A stretch of 64,000 bases of DNA from Saccharomycopsis fibuligera x Saccharomycopsis cf. fibuligera (GCA_001936135.1 CP012816.1:3345501-3409500), one strand, 5' to 3'; counted from the stretch's first letter, positions 8,797 to 19,266 are shown. The notes: generated from the letters alone by a model not told the origin. A program made the numbers and translations.

Positions 8797-9825
8797 ATGT
8801 CCGCAAACACTGCCACCGGTGCCACTGGAGCAGCTCCAAAGCTAACCGTCAAGAATAACTTGATTGCCTTGACTAAGGTATGTACATTGGTTACTTCACT
8901 CCTGTCAGACGCTTCAATTGCATTTAGGCATCATGATAAATACTCATCTGGAGCCATTGTCATACTAACACCCTCCTTAGAGCATCCAATTTTCCTGGTT
9001 TTTAGGTATGTTGCTTTGCCCCTGCAATTCACGCTCAAATGTAGTACTTGATTGCTCTCTGAAACTATCAGGATAAGAAATGTACCCCCCTTGTCACTAT
9101 TCGTGTTTATACAGCCTCATATTACTAACAAATTTATAGGTCATGTCACCACTTTACTTTCAGCTTTCGTCTTCTTCATCACCTATCGCTCTGGCGGCGC
9201 CTTCAACGGCTTCTTTTACAGACTAGCTTACCTCGGTATCCTCGAATCCTTTGGTATCATCTTATTCGAGTCTTTCAAAACACGTCAAGCCACCCTTCCA
9301 ACTTTGCTTAGTGATGATAACTTTCAATACACCTTCGACGCCATTATCTGGTTTTTTGCTCCAAAAACCACTCTTTCTTTGTCGCCGTTCTTGATCTTTG
9401 CCGTATTCCATGTCTTAGGTTATGTCAAAAACCTTATCTTGCCAGCGTTGAACTACCCTTCCACCTCTCCATTGTTACTTAGAATTTCTTCATTCATAAA
9501 GAACAACAATGATAGATCTTTGTACTATTCAGCTAACCTTGAATTAGTCTTATTGGCTTGGCTAGTGCTCAAAGCTTTGCTTTTCAGAAAACGTTCCTGG
9601 ATCTTGTTGGGCCTTTACACCATTTTCATTAAATTAAGACAAGAAAAATCAGCTTACACTAGGGCTGCACTCAAAGCCTATGAGGTTAGAATTGATGGTT
9701 TGTTATCTGACCCAAGATTGCCACCGAATGTTAAACAATACTGGGCTAAATTCAAGTCTGTATTAGCCAGCACTTTTGGCACTCCTTTAATTGGTGGCGG
9801 CGCTCCTGTCAACAAGGCAAAGTAA
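8797..9825 (+). CDS. POM33: POM33/PER33 (TMEM33/Tts1) family membrane protein, three exons
   Basis: Exons are 8797-8877, 8981-9005 and 9140-9825. Both introns begin GTATGT and have ACTAAC branch sites shortly before TTAG or ATAG. Joining them gives a 263-residue protein; the junctions read through KSIQFSWFLGHVTTLL, which restores the conserved first part of the family. The middle exon is only 25 nt and is required, because joining exon 1 directly to exon 3 puts the protein out of frame. The product has several hydrophobic segments and a basic C-terminal part. POM33/PER33 proteins sit in the nuclear envelope and ER, where they help pore distribution and tubule shape. Length matches yeast Pom33 (279). 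Confidence 0.85.
8878..8980 (+). other. POM33 intron 1
   Basis: The 103-bp intron runs from GTATGTAC to CTCCTTAG, with ACTAAC at about 8963-8968, only about 12 bases from the 3' splice site. Confidence 0.8.
9006..9139 (+). other. POM33 intron 2
   Basis: The 134-bp intron runs from GTATGTTG to ATTTATAG with TTACTAAC immediately upstream of the acceptor. It directly follows the 25-nt microexon. Confidence 0.8.
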
Positions 9826-10313
9826 GAAAATCAGAATTGTGCTTTTATGATGAAGAATGAGAGATTAGCTACTTTTGATTAGCTTGTAATATTCACAGTT
9901 TTGAAAAATCTTATTCGAAAAGAATATTTTTTAACAAAATATTTGACTTGACATTGTTGCAACTTTTGCTCTAGTAATGCAAAATTTTCACTCTCCCTTT
10001 ATATCGGTAATATAATTATTCAATTTTTTCTCCTACTATCATTCTGTTTTTATTCACTTTATTCTATTAAACTTTGTATGACCCAACCCGTCCCTTTTGT
10101 ATCATTGTTATTATTAAATTGAGGTTGATTTTTTCTTATTATTTAATTGCCAATTCTAAATTGCTTTTTTATAATTCCTAAACGTAATTGTTTTCCTTTG
10201 GTTGCATTATTGTTACTACATAAATCAAATTCTACCAATATATTTTAAATTACTTGTGTGCATTAAAGTAAGTTAATATAGCATATGAAATATTTGATGA
10301 CATAGAACATAAT
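9826..10313. other. Convergent intergenic region, 3' ends
   Basis: This AT-rich 488-bp stretch lies between two gene ends (POM33 on +, SMA2-like on -). No coding or RNA signal is seen. It probably holds both polyadenylation regions. Confidence 0.5.
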
Positions 10314-11888
10314 TCACTCACCCCAAAAATCAATAACAGAGACAAAAAAACTAATAAATGAACAAACAGTGGCCCCAATTAGTAACTGAAATCCCAAGGC
10401 AAATTTAACGTTGGCCATCTCAAGTTCTTCCATCAACATTTTTTGCATTTTGCCAATATAAACTCCTAAACAAATAACCACAAACGTAATGCCTAGATGG
10501 CAAATCAGGCAAGAAGAAACAAGAAATCGCTTCAATTGAATATTGCCAAACAATAAATACTTAAATATAAAATTAGTTGATGGGTTCAATTTGTTAAAAC
10601 TGTTATTCGTAGTTGTACTCCAATGAGCATCGCTAGCTAGCTTTAACAAGCATTCGAAAGCTGCTAAAACCCACAATGTCATACACAAAATCATCACCAA
10701 GGGCAAAAATTTGCTAATATTCTTTATCAGCAACGCATTCTTAACACTTTTAAAGTACATTGAATTTTCCTGTTTTTGTGAAAACCTCATCAGGTATGGT
10801 AAGGACATTTCATAAGCTAATACAAATGCATCACTTAATGCTTTAACATCTTTGCTTGACGTCAATTTGGCTAACTCAATACCAATGTCCCGCACTAAAG
10901 TGGAAATTAAATCAACCCCGTTGCTAATATGACCAAAACAGGTTTTATTGAAGGTTGTGATTGGCACCTTATTGTTATGACTAGTTAAATTTAGCGCACT
11001 AACGTTGCCAGCAATTTTTGATCGGCAATATCCCATTAGACCCATTTCAAAAAAATTATTTTTGGCAAATGTATCAACGTTATCACTATGCGGTGACTGA
11101 TGAGATTGCATCAGAATTTTAATAAGCATTGGATTAGGCGCGTTATATTTATCGCTGACGTTATAAGAGTTCTCAAAATGATCACTGATGCTACTACCAA
11201 ATGGATCATCATCATAAATAGTACTAAACGGAAAAGCATTTGCACTTGCATTCGCAGTTGCAGAGTCTGTTTCTAAGTAACCACTTTCGTTGTATTCACT
11301 CGCTAAAAAAGTAGCAGTTTTTAGGATATCATTGATTGCCGTTAGCATGGTTTGTGAAGTTTCTGACTTGTTAACAATTTGAAAGGTAAATTGTGCGAAA
11401 CATTGTGACGATGCAGCTCCACACTGACAAGTTGCTAACATCAAACAGCAAAGTATGAAAGATATTATTGATGACATCAGAACTATAACATATCCAAAAC
11501 CAAAGCGTCTGTAGGTTTTTGCAATTGGACAAGTTTGCCAAAATCCGCACCGCCCATCATTGATGCCCTTTTCAGATTTGAGAACATTCTTGCCCGCTCG
11601 TATGGTGCTAGATGTCGTGTCTTCAGCAGCGAAACTGCTACTAGTTTCAGTAATGCTAAATGTTTCAAATGAATTTTTGGCAGAGTCTTTGCTACTAAGG
11701 GCTGCAATGCCGTGAAAGTTTGTAATAGTGTTTGTAGTTGTAGTGGTGTTAGCTGCTGCTGCGACTCCAATCATTTCTTTTGCAGTGACTAGTTTATAGG
11801 TGCCAGTCCCAATGGTTGACGATGTGCTTTTTGTGGAGGTGTTTTTCAGGGTGTACCAGAAATTGATAGATCCTGAGACAATATTCAT
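10314..11888 (-). CDS. SMA2: SMA2-like multi-pass membrane protein
   Basis: The 524-residue protein has a Ser/Thr-rich N-terminus, a transmembrane segment near 132-155 and a large lumenal or extracellular domain with Asn-glycosylation sites. At least three further membrane segments follow. The block VDLISTLVRDIGIELAKLTS and the following DAFVLAYEMSLPYLMRF resemble yeast Sma2 as I remember it, as do the GYC and CFG cysteines before them. Sma2 is a sporulation protein needed for prospore-membrane assembly (369 residues, shorter than this one). The gene lies just downstream of the ECM7-like gene on the same strand. The assignment rests on remembered motif similarity and no search was made. Its function in this yeast could be mating or sporulation. 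Confidence 0.6.
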   Translation of the reverse strand: MNIVSGSINFWYTLKNTSTKSTSSTIGTGTYKLVTAKEMIGVAAAANTTTTTNTITNFHGIAALSSKDSAKNSFETFSITETSSSFAAEDTTSSTIRAGKNVLKSEKGINDGRCGFWQTCPIAKTYRRFGFGYVIVLMSSIISFILCCLMLATCQCGAASSQCFAQFTFQIVNKSETSQTMLTAINDILKTATFLASEYNESGYLETDSATANASANAFPFSTIYDDDPFGSSISDHFENSYNVSDKYNAPNPMLIKILMQSHQSPHSDNVDTFAKNNFFEMGLMGYCRSKIAGNVSALNLTSHNNKVPITTFNKTCFGHISNGVDLISTLVRDIGIELAKLTSSKDVKALSDAFVLAYEMSLPYLMRFSQKQENSMYFKSVKNALLIKNISKFLPLVMILCMTLWVLAAFECLLKLASDAHWSTTTNNSFNKLNPSTNFIFKYLLFGNIQLKRFLVSSCLICHLGITFVVICLGVYIGKMQKMLMEELEMANVKFALGFQLLIGATVCSFISFFVSVIDFWGE

Positions 11889-12487
11889 GGTTTCTGCGGT
11901 AACGAAGCGTAACTTGATAAATTTTATGAAATTCCAATTAAATGAAGAATAAGTGTGAATTTATGAAACTGAAGAGGAAAAAAAAGAATCAAGAATATAA
12001 GGATTTAGAAAGGAAGTCAAAAAAGAAGAAAAACAAAGTCTATGCAAAATGTATCAAAAGGAGAAAGAAAATAAACCGAGAAGAAAACCAAAAAAACAGT
12101 ATAAAAGAATATGCAATAATGAAAAAGATTGATAATAATAATGGTAAAACAATAATATAATAATATAGCCAGGAGAAATGTGTTGCCGGTTTATGTAGAG
12201 GTAAAAAACTGAATAGGAAAATGTTGGTATGCACCCAGCTGCGCCTATCGCAGCGAATCCACAAAAATGAGAAAAAAAAAAAAAAAAAAAAAGCAAAATA
12301 AAACAAATAGTCATATCCTAAAAAGAAACAAAGCAATAATCGAAACTGAAAGAAGTGAAAGAAGAAAAATAAATCGAATCGTGCAAAAGATAGTAATTAA
12401 GATGCCGAGAAGAAAAAGAGCAAGATATTGTTCTGTATCAGCTGCAGACAACCGCAAAATTTGCCACAGCAGTAAAAGGCCAATTCA
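11889..12487. other. Intergenic region between two same-strand genes
   Basis: This 599-bp region upstream of the SMA2-like gene is dominated by A-rich runs on the + strand, including about 19 A at 12273-12291. Open frames here are low-complexity Lys/Phe strings and are not genes. Confidence 0.5.
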
Positions 12488-14218
12488 TTAACGAAAATTA
12501 TGATGATGGGTACCATTGCCGTACTGCTGCTCACTAAAAAATTCTTCAATATCCCGTGGTTGACTGGTTTCACTGGTCTTAAACAAATCATTTTTAATAG
12601 TACCATTTTTGCGCAATCCAAACCCAGTGTTGTATGCATTGTCTTGCAAGATCTGATCATAGTCAACATCATGGGCATAAATGTCATTTTCACTAACCAT
12701 ACTGATCAAATCTGAATCAGACTGAACTGGCTGAAGATTGTTTCCATTGCTGCTTCTGAGGTTGTTGCTGTCTTCGAAATCAGTATCCTTATCCTTATCT
12801 TTTATGTGCTTATCTCTCTTGAATATGTTCTTCGAAAGGAGAGTGCTAGATCTGGTATTTTCAGTGCTGTTATTATGTGTGCTGTTGTTAAAGCTATCGC
12901 TAAACGGATTTGCTTCCAAAATGGCACGCGTGCCAAGCGAGCCAGCCCTGCTTCTACTATTAGTATTGGTATTGTTATTAATACTACTATTGCTGACCAA
13001 CTTAGTTGATCCTTTTCTAGAAGGCCTTTGTTGCTGAAGTGTAGCAAGCTTGCCATTACCTCTTCTAGTTGACAAAAACTTTGATGAGTAGCCAGTATTG
13101 GACCTACTAACAAATGTCAAATCATTCTTGAACTCATCATCATAGCTAGTACTACCGACGAACGTAGTACCCGTACCAGCGAAGGTGCCTCCAGTACCTG
13201 TGCCAGTACCAGTAAATGCAGATAGACTTTGTAATGATTTTCTGTAGTGTTCTCTTTGATCATCAGGATCAAGATCCTCTTCGGGAACGGTACACCAGGC
13301 AACACCGCCCCAAGCGCAAAAATTGAAAAACATCACGGCAAACAAGACCCAAAGTAAAGAGAAAAACACTCTACCTAAGTGCAAATTTATGCCAAAGTCT
13401 CCCAATTCGCTCTTTACTTTTGATTTAAGGATAAAAGAAATAACACAAAGTCCCAAAGTTCCGGCCCAAACTGCAATCATACAAGCCAAAGATAAGATAC
13501 CGTTGAGATGTTCTAGAAAGGTAGCAAGTTGATTCTTGCGTTGTTGTTGCTTGAATCTAACACCATAAATGACAAACATGACACAAAACATAAAGAACTG
13601 AGTGACACTAGCAAAGATTAAAGTGTTTGGGAACGTACGAGTGACACGCAGCACGCTCGCCATTAGCTTCTGATAAGCAGTATTGGAATCATAATCGCCA
13701 TCGTAAGCATATTCAAGAATAATAGTCAACCCAACTTGGCCCAAAAGTGAACGGTAGTTAAAATAATAATTTGGAGGTGACAGGCAACTAAGCACCCTAA
13801 CGTTTCTCATTTTTGTATCACTGATTTTCTTGTCCAAGTTGTCGTTACTTAATTGTAAGGAGTCAAATGTCCCATAGCAGAAGCGCCATATTGAAGAGAC
13901 AATAAACTGCGGGGCATCGTTAAACTGATCAGATGTATAATCAACAAGAATTTCAATTTCAGATGTGGTAAAACCTGGGCCGTATGGGTCGGTGTTATCT
14001 CTGATGGTGTTTGCATTGTTGGCAAGGGCCTTGTAAAGCCCCTTAGCGACACTGAGATGGGAAAAGCGAAGCCCATGGATGTAGATGAGGCTAGTGCGAT
14101 TCAGGCCAGCGAGTAAAGTGGTTACGACCACAGTTATAAGAATGAATGTGATTAAGCGAACAGCAAGCACAAGGCGCTTTCGCGGCGGTATACCTGATAG
14201 AAAGCGAGAGAGTTTCAT
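12488..14218 (-). CDS. ECM7: ECM7-like claudin/PMP22-type membrane protein
   Basis: The 576-residue protein has a first membrane segment at about 19-41 and an extracellular domain with T-S-E-I-E-I-L and A-P-Q-F-I-V-S-S-I-W-R-F-C-Y-G. Three membrane segments follow between about 200 and 320. The C-terminal cytosolic tail of about 250 residues is rich in Ser/Asn/Thr/Gly. This four-span pattern fits yeast Ecm7, a regulator of the high-affinity Mid1-Cch1 calcium channel, and more generally the SUR7/PalI and claudin-like fungal proteins. The tail carries short repeats such as GTGTGTGG. The start ATG at 14218 begins MKLSRFLSGIPPRKR, with basic residues before the first membrane segment. The exact family is uncertain. 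Confidence 0.5.
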   Translation of the reverse strand: MKLSRFLSGIPPRKRLVLAVRLITFILITVVVTTLLAGLNRTSLIYIHGLRFSHLSVAKGLYKALANNANTIRDNTDPYGPGFTTSEIEILVDYTSDQFNDAPQFIVSSIWRFCYGTFDSLQLSNDNLDKKISDTKMRNVRVLSCLSPPNYYFNYRSLLGQVGLTIILEYAYDGDYDSNTAYQKLMASVLRVTRTFPNTLIFASVTQFFMFCVMFVIYGVRFKQQQRKNQLATFLEHLNGILSLACMIAVWAGTLGLCVISFILKSKVKSELGDFGINLHLGRVFFSLLWVLFAVMFFNFCAWGGVAWCTVPEEDLDPDDQREHYRKSLQSLSAFTGTGTGTGGTFAGTGTTFVGSTSYDDEFKNDLTFVSRSNTGYSSKFLSTRRGNGKLATLQQQRPSRKGSTKLVSNSSINNNTNTNSRSRAGSLGTRAILEANPFSDSFNNSTHNNSTENTRSSTLLSKNIFKRDKHIKDKDKDTDFEDSNNLRSSNGNNLQPVQSDSDLISMVSENDIYAHDVDYDQILQDNAYNTGFGLRKNGTIKNDLFKTSETSQPRDIEEFFSEQQYGNGTHHHNFR

Positions 14219-14520
14219 TGTGGTGAGTTGTTATAGTATCACAAATGGGTGCTTGGTGTTCTTAATATTGATTCTTGAGTAAGTTTTGGACTATGATGAT
14301 TTTGATTTCTCCTTTTTTTAGAGCAAGAAAGAACCGTAGCAATGGTACACAACAACGAAAAATTCGTGATGAACAATAAACAATAATAACAGGAGCAATA
14401 ACGATGATAGTGATAATAATCATAAATATTCTACAATTATCTACAGCGAGTACATAAATAAGTTTCCTTGTTTTACTTTTCGCTCTGTTAATAACGATTT
14501 CACTTCCATCACACATAAAA
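14219..14520. promoter_or_regulatory. Divergent promoter region of the ECM7-like gene and SWD3
   Basis: The two start codons face away from each other across 302 bp of AT-rich sequence. No distinct operator is recognised. Confidence 0.5.
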
Positions 14521-15882
14521 ATGGCCTCAGACTGCCACTATCGTCTCCGGTACGCCCTCCACAACGTCCATGCAGCTCCCATTACCAGCATCAAACTTTC
14601 TCCTAGTGGTCAACACTTCGCAACTTGTTCATCAGACAGCATCATAAAAATCTACCATACTGCAACTGGTCGTTTCAGAACCAAGTTTCGTGGCCATTCG
14701 CGTGGTGTTTCCGATATTTGTTGGTCACCGGATAGTCAATACCTTGCGCTGGCACTGGATGACAACACTATCAAACTTTGGTCACTCCGTCGCCCAGGTC
14801 GAGGTGGTAGTGCCATCAAGACCTTCAAAGGACATTCTTATTGCGTCACTTGTGTTCGATTCAATGCTAAAGGAAATTTACTTATTTCTGGTTCTGCAGA
14901 TGAAGCAATTCGGATTTGGGACGTTCAGCGTGGTCGATGCTTGAAAACCCTAAGTGCCCATTCGGATCCCATTGCTTCAGTAGATGTTACTTGGGACGGC
15001 ACAGTGCTTGCTAGTGGAAGCTATGATGGTTTAATTCGATTATTTGATGTGTTTTCAGGCCAGTGCTTGAAGACATTGATGTATGAGAAGGCAGATTCCA
15101 GTTTTCCGATTTCTTATGTCAAGTTCTCACCCAACGGGAAGTACTTACTTTCTAGTTCTTTGGATGGAATAATTCGATTGTGGGATTACACGAATAATAA
15201 GGTGGTCAAGACATACAAGGGTTGTTTTTCAAAAACTATGAATGGAAACGAAACAGACAAAACAGACAAAACAGAGATCAAAGAGAATGGTAAAGCAGAA
15301 GAACTTGAAAATGGTGTCAGTACAGAAGATGACAATAATGCAAAAAAGAATCAAAATACAAACACTACCAGTAAAGGTTTAAACGATAGCATTGCAGAAA
15401 AATATTGCCTTGGCACAGAATTTATCACTGCAACTTCATCCCCCATGATCGCTTCCGGCACAGAAAGTGGTAATATTCTCATATTCAATTTAGATTCCAA
15501 AGAAATCACTACAGTGTTGCAAACAAATCAAAATTCTCCAGTGCTACAGGTCGATATTGGCAACAGTAAAGGAGAAGTGTTGGTATCAGCGACAATGAAT
15601 GGACATGTTCAAGTTTGGGATTTGCAGCAGCAGCAAAAAGAAAAAGAAGAAGAAGAAGAAGAAGAAGAAGAAGAAGAAGAAGAAGAAGAAGAAGAAGAAG
15701 AAGAAGAAGAAGATGATGATGATGATGATGAAGTTTTTAATAATAATAATACTTATGAAGGTGTGAAGAATGCAGAAAATAATAATGTTAATAAAGAGGA
15801 AAGTGTTGAACTAGAGGCTAATGGAAATGGGAATCAGGAAAATGGTGATAGTGGTGTTATTATTGAGAAGCAAAATGGATAG
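14521..15882 (+). CDS. SWD3: SWD3/WDR5-like WD40 subunit of COMPASS
   Basis: The 453-residue protein has WD40 repeats from residue 14 on, with clear blades such as S-G-S-A-D-E-A-I-R-I-W-D and L-A-S-G-S-Y-D-G-L-I-R-L-F-D. The latter closely follows the Swd3/WDR5 pattern. Swd3 is a core subunit of the Set1 COMPASS complex, which methylates histone H3 lysine 4. The family is usually 310-340 residues. This one has an acidic/Asn-rich insert at about 238-298 and a C-terminal tail of about 85 residues containing long Glu and Asp runs (GAA repeat at about 15646-15732). Codons 77 and 79 are CTG, in a blade where consensus is A-S-A-S-D-D. That supports CUG-Ser decoding. Confidence 0.85.
   Translation: MASDCHYRLRYALHNVHAAPITSIKLSPSGQHFATCSSDSIIKIYHTATGRFRTKFRGHSRGVSDICWSPDSQYLALALDDNTIKLWSLRRPGRGGSAIKTFKGHSYCVTCVRFNAKGNLLISGSADEAIRIWDVQRGRCLKTLSAHSDPIASVDVTWDGTVLASGSYDGLIRLFDVFSGQCLKTLMYEKADSSFPISYVKFSPNGKYLLSSSLDGIIRLWDYTNNKVVKTYKGCFSKTMNGNETDKTDKTEIKENGKAEELENGVSTEDDNNAKKNQNTNTTSKGLNDSIAEKYCLGTEFITATSSPMIASGTESGNILIFNLDSKEITTVLQTNQNSPVLQVDIGNSKGEVLVSATMNGHVQVWDLQQQQKEKEEEEEEEEEEEEEEEEEEEEEEDDDDDDEVFNNNNTYEGVKNAENNNVNKEESVELEANGNGNQENGDSGVIIEKQNG
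15646..15732 (+). repeat. GAA/GAT trinucleotide repeat in SWD3
   Basis: An in-frame GAA run followed by GAT repeats codes a long poly-Glu/poly-Asp stretch after the last WD blade. It is prone to length change. Confidence 0.9.
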
Positions 15883-17236
15883 CAAGAGATCAACTGCTAA
15901 ACATGATAAGATTGTCTGTCCAAACTTCCAAATCAGTTTGACAAGTAGACATATATTTGCTTTATTGACAGAGTTCTCACTAGCTGTTATTTTTGTGAAT
16001 ATGAGAAAAGGCGCTTTTCGCTTTATAGATTAATGCTTAAATTGGAATACAACAGTTTGAGTCGCTGCCGTGATAATATACACATATCCTCGTCTTGCTT
16101 TCAAGATAGCTGACTTGGGAGGCAAAATAGTTTTTCAGTACCAGATTTATTTATTTCATCATCAATTCTTTTAGGCGATTACATCAATGTAAAATATGGC
16201 CTCGATTATGATTTTTTCAGAAAGAGTCGCGATCTTTTCAGTTAGGTCCGCTATATCTGCAAAATTTATTGCTCTATTTATGGAGCTTCCTTTGATCGAA
16301 ATAAAAGCATACCATATCCATATACATATATGTACACAGTATAATCCTGTTATTACCGTTATCATTATTAGTTCATCTAAGGTAAGTCTACAATGCGATA
16401 AGTACACCCACGGCTTTTTCTTTTACCCTATTATATGCTATCGGCTTTATTTTTGGCTATGGTTATCATTATTTTTCCATTTAGGGTATATCGATTAATC
16501 TCCTATCTCGATCACCCCCTGAAGAAGTTGAATATTTAACCAAGAGTGATTGCTGTTATTTCTACTTAGTTGTACATACTTATGCACCATTGCTCAAATC
16601 ATCAATTGATCCCAACTAATGTATTATCTATAATATTTTGTTTTATTTTATTTTTTCTATACTTTTGTTACTGCTCTTCACTTTTATCAGCGATTTTACG
16701 AGTATATTCAGCTAAGCATCCTGAGAGTTATATAGCCGGTGCTTTTTAGGGGCGGTACCTACTCCTATCTAGCCTATAATAATGAATAATTCAAATAAAA
16801 AACACATCAACAAACAAAAAAAAACCTACAACCAAAACTGCAGTTTAGCTCCTCATGCATGTCGTTGTCACTTGCACTTAGCGAACAAGTAGACAAAAAA
16901 TTAAATATTTTTAACATGCGTCAATTAAGAAAAAACGTTATCTTTCCATAGATATGCCGACAAGGTGGGTTTCTACTAGACCCTGAGTAAGTTGCTGCAA
17001 TATGGAAAATAATTCTTTAGGCAGTGATAAGCAATATGTTTATTATGCGCTATTACATAGATGCTACAAGCTTCCTAGCATTTAATATGACAGTGAGATA
17101 TCTTTCATTTTTTTCAAAATTTTTCTTGGTTTTTATATGAAAATTCTATATTGATGACAAGCGATAAATAAAATCTTATTAATTTATGAATTTATACATA
17201 TATAATGAAACAACCACATATTCACAAACACCAAAC
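15883..17236. other. Convergent intergenic region, 1.35 kb
   Basis: The stretch lies between the ends of SWD3 (+) and CPA1 (-), and is unusually long for a convergent gap in this window. A 100-codon frame at 16196-16498 is overlapped by another open frame on the opposite strand and has no recognisable domain. I see no tRNA, LTR or clear snoRNA boxes, but a non-coding RNA could be hidden here. Confidence 0.4.
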
Positions 17237-18538
17237 TTATTTGACACGTTCTTTAGGTAATATACTAACCAACAAATCATTAGGTTTATTATTAATTACC
17301 GCAGCTGGGCCTTTCAATTCGCTAAGTTTAGCCTTATATTGGTCAATATCATTGAAATATTTATCAAAAAGAAAAGAACTATCCAATGGGCCGCCTTTAG
17401 CCTCAGGATGGAATTGAGTAGAGAAAATTGGCTTGCTAACATGAATCATCCCTTCATTGGATTCATCATTTAAATTAACAAAATATGGCTTGAATTCAGA
17501 TGGTAACGTGGTACTATCAACAGCGTACCCATGGTTTTGAGAGGTGATGTGACATTTACCCGTTGTCAAATCAAGAGCTGGAATATTATGAGCACGATTA
17601 CCATATTTCATCTTGATAGTTTTAGCCCCCGATGCTAAAGCAAGCAACTGATGGCCAAGACAAATACCAAAGATTGGTCCATCATAAGTTTCCATAGTTT
17701 TTTGCAAATGGTATACTGTAGACGAACAGTGGGTTGGATCACCAGGTCCATTAGAAATGAAAATCCCATCGAAATTACTAGCAATCTTGTGAATAGGATA
17801 GTCGTATGGGAAAACCGTCACTGATGCGCCTCTAGACACCAATGATCTTAAAATGTTTTCCTTCACACCACAATCAATCACTGCAACGTGATATTTCCCT
17901 TCGCCGGCAACATGAAATGGTGCTTTGGTGCTAACTTTATGCACCAAGTTGATTGATCCAGGATCAACGAATGCTTCATCCTCATCAGCATCATATTCTT
18001 CACCGATACTGATTTTGGCCAATGAAGAACCTTGATCTCTCAAATAAGTGACAATAGATCTGGTATCTACCCCCGTGATAGCAGCAACACCTTCTTTTTT
18101 ACACCAATCGCCAAGAGATTGCACCGCATTCCAATGAGAATAGTTCATAGCAGCGTTGGAGACGACAATGCCAATACATTCAACATTTGGACTTTCAAAA
18201 TATTTAATCAAATTGAATTCATCTCTAGCATTACCTGAAGGAACGCCATAATTGCCTATTAAAGGTTGAGTGAAAACCAAAATTTGACCCTTATATGACG
18301 GATCAGTCATGGATTCTGGGTATCCGACGAGGGAGGTAGTAAAGACCGCCTCACCACTAACGTTTTTGTTTGCTCCGAATGAGTAACCGTGGAAAATTGG
18401 CCCATTTCTTATAGTTAATGTGGCACGATCCAACAGTTTTGCACTCTTGTGGGCCACTGAGGCCATATGACGAGCAGCAAGGGATTTCTGAAAAAGAAAA
18501 TTGCTGGTTTTGCCAGCTGAAGCAACAGATCTGAACAT
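17237..18538 (-). CDS. CPA1: Carbamoyl-phosphate synthase, arginine-specific small (glutaminase) chain
   Basis: The product hydrolyses glutamine and passes ammonia to the large subunit Cpa2 to make carbamoyl phosphate for arginine synthesis. The N-terminal CPSase domain has A-N-K[17 protein letters not shown]. The class I amidotransferase domain has F-G-I-C-L-G-H-Q with the catalytic Cys, and F-H-P-E-A-K-G-G-P with catalytic His and Glu. I take the first ATG, at 18538; the open frame extends upstream but without an ATG. This gives 433 residues against about 411 for the yeast enzyme. The extra N-terminus ([20 protein letters not shown]) is basic, Ser-rich and free of acids, like a mitochondrial presequence. 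A second in-frame ATG (MASVAHKS) could give a shorter cytosolic form. Confidence 0.93.
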   Translation of the reverse strand: MFRSVASAGKTSNFLFQKSLAARHMASVAHKSAKLLDRATLTIRNGPIFHGYSFGANKNVSGEAVFTTSLVGYPESMTDPSYKGQILVFTQPLIGNYGVPSGNARDEFNLIKYFESPNVECIGIVVSNAAMNYSHWNAVQSLGDWCKKEGVAAITGVDTRSIVTYLRDQGSSLAKISIGEEYDADEDEAFVDPGSINLVHKVSTKAPFHVAGEGKYHVAVIDCGVKENILRSLVSRGASVTVFPYDYPIHKIASNFDGIFISNGPGDPTHCSSTVYHLQKTMETYDGPIFGICLGHQLLALASGAKTIKMKYGNRAHNIPALDLTTGKCHITSQNHGYAVDSTTLPSEFKPYFVNLNDESNEGMIHVSKPIFSTQFHPEAKGGPLDSSFLFDKYFNDIDQYKAKLSELKGPAAVINNKPNDLLVSILPKERVK

Positions 18539-18913
18539 GCTGAAGGTAGTGCTTGCTTTCTTAGACTGTTGAATGTTTAGTACCAGTGGATTAGAGAGAT
18601 AATGGGTGCACCTGAGAGTATCAACCAGCAAGAGGGCAAGAAGAAAAAAGAAGTATATATATGTAGAAGCAGCACTGACAAACCGAGTGACTAAGTTCCA
18701 GGGAGACTGACTAATACGTCGGTCAGAAAAAGCAAAAGTGTATGTAACGCAGTAGCAGTAATAATAGTACAACACTGAAAAATTTCAGCCACCCGCAGTG
18801 TCGGTAAATATATTATTTTTTATTTTTTATTTTTTTATTTTTCTATCCAGCGCAGTGTGTCTGTCGGGATGCGCACGCTGCCAAATAGAAAGCCAGTGTC
18901 GCTTTATCGCCAA

Positions 18914-18920
18914 TGACTCA
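18914..18920. promoter_or_regulatory. Gcn4-type site TGACTCA upstream of CPA1
   Basis: A perfect palindromic TGACTCA (context CAATGACTCACC) lies about 375 bp upstream of the CPA1 start. Gcn4 is the known activator of arginine genes under amino-acid starvation. The inference rests on motif and location. Confidence 0.55.
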
Positions 18921-19266
18921 CCCCAGATAAGACTCAGAGACACCCCTTCTAAACGCGCTCCGATGCACACACCCTTTATGTACAGCATTATATCAACATC
19001 CAGGACTATCCATTACACTGTGCAACAACCATACAGAACACTGTATATATATCCTCTGTACCACTGGTGATCTCACTGCCAGTCACCGTTCAAGACATCC
19101 GGTTGCTTGGGTAATTTTTTGCCCTGCTGTACTACTAACACCACCCACTGTATCACATATATCTACGTAGAACCATCTGTTGCTGCCTTGTCCAGCAGGA
19201 AAAATGACAGGCGCATACGGCTCAGGGCACAGATTCATTGGCCAACCAATCGACCAACCGACTGAC

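Noticed and set aside
9052-9139. In-frame upstream extension of the POM33 third exon
   Set aside because: It lies inside an intron with clear GTATGT and TACTAAC signals. The spliced form restores the conserved N-terminal region.
16196-16498. 100-codon frame in the SWD3-CPA1 gap
   Set aside because: It is overlapped by an open frame on the other strand, is very hydrophobic/Ile-rich from AT-rich DNA, and has no domain.
18539-18775. N-terminal extension of CPA1 beginning at a non-ATG codon
   Set aside because: The extension starts at GTG and contains Tyr/Phe/Leu-rich low-complexity sequence. The first ATG at 18538 gives a normal length and a plausible presequence.
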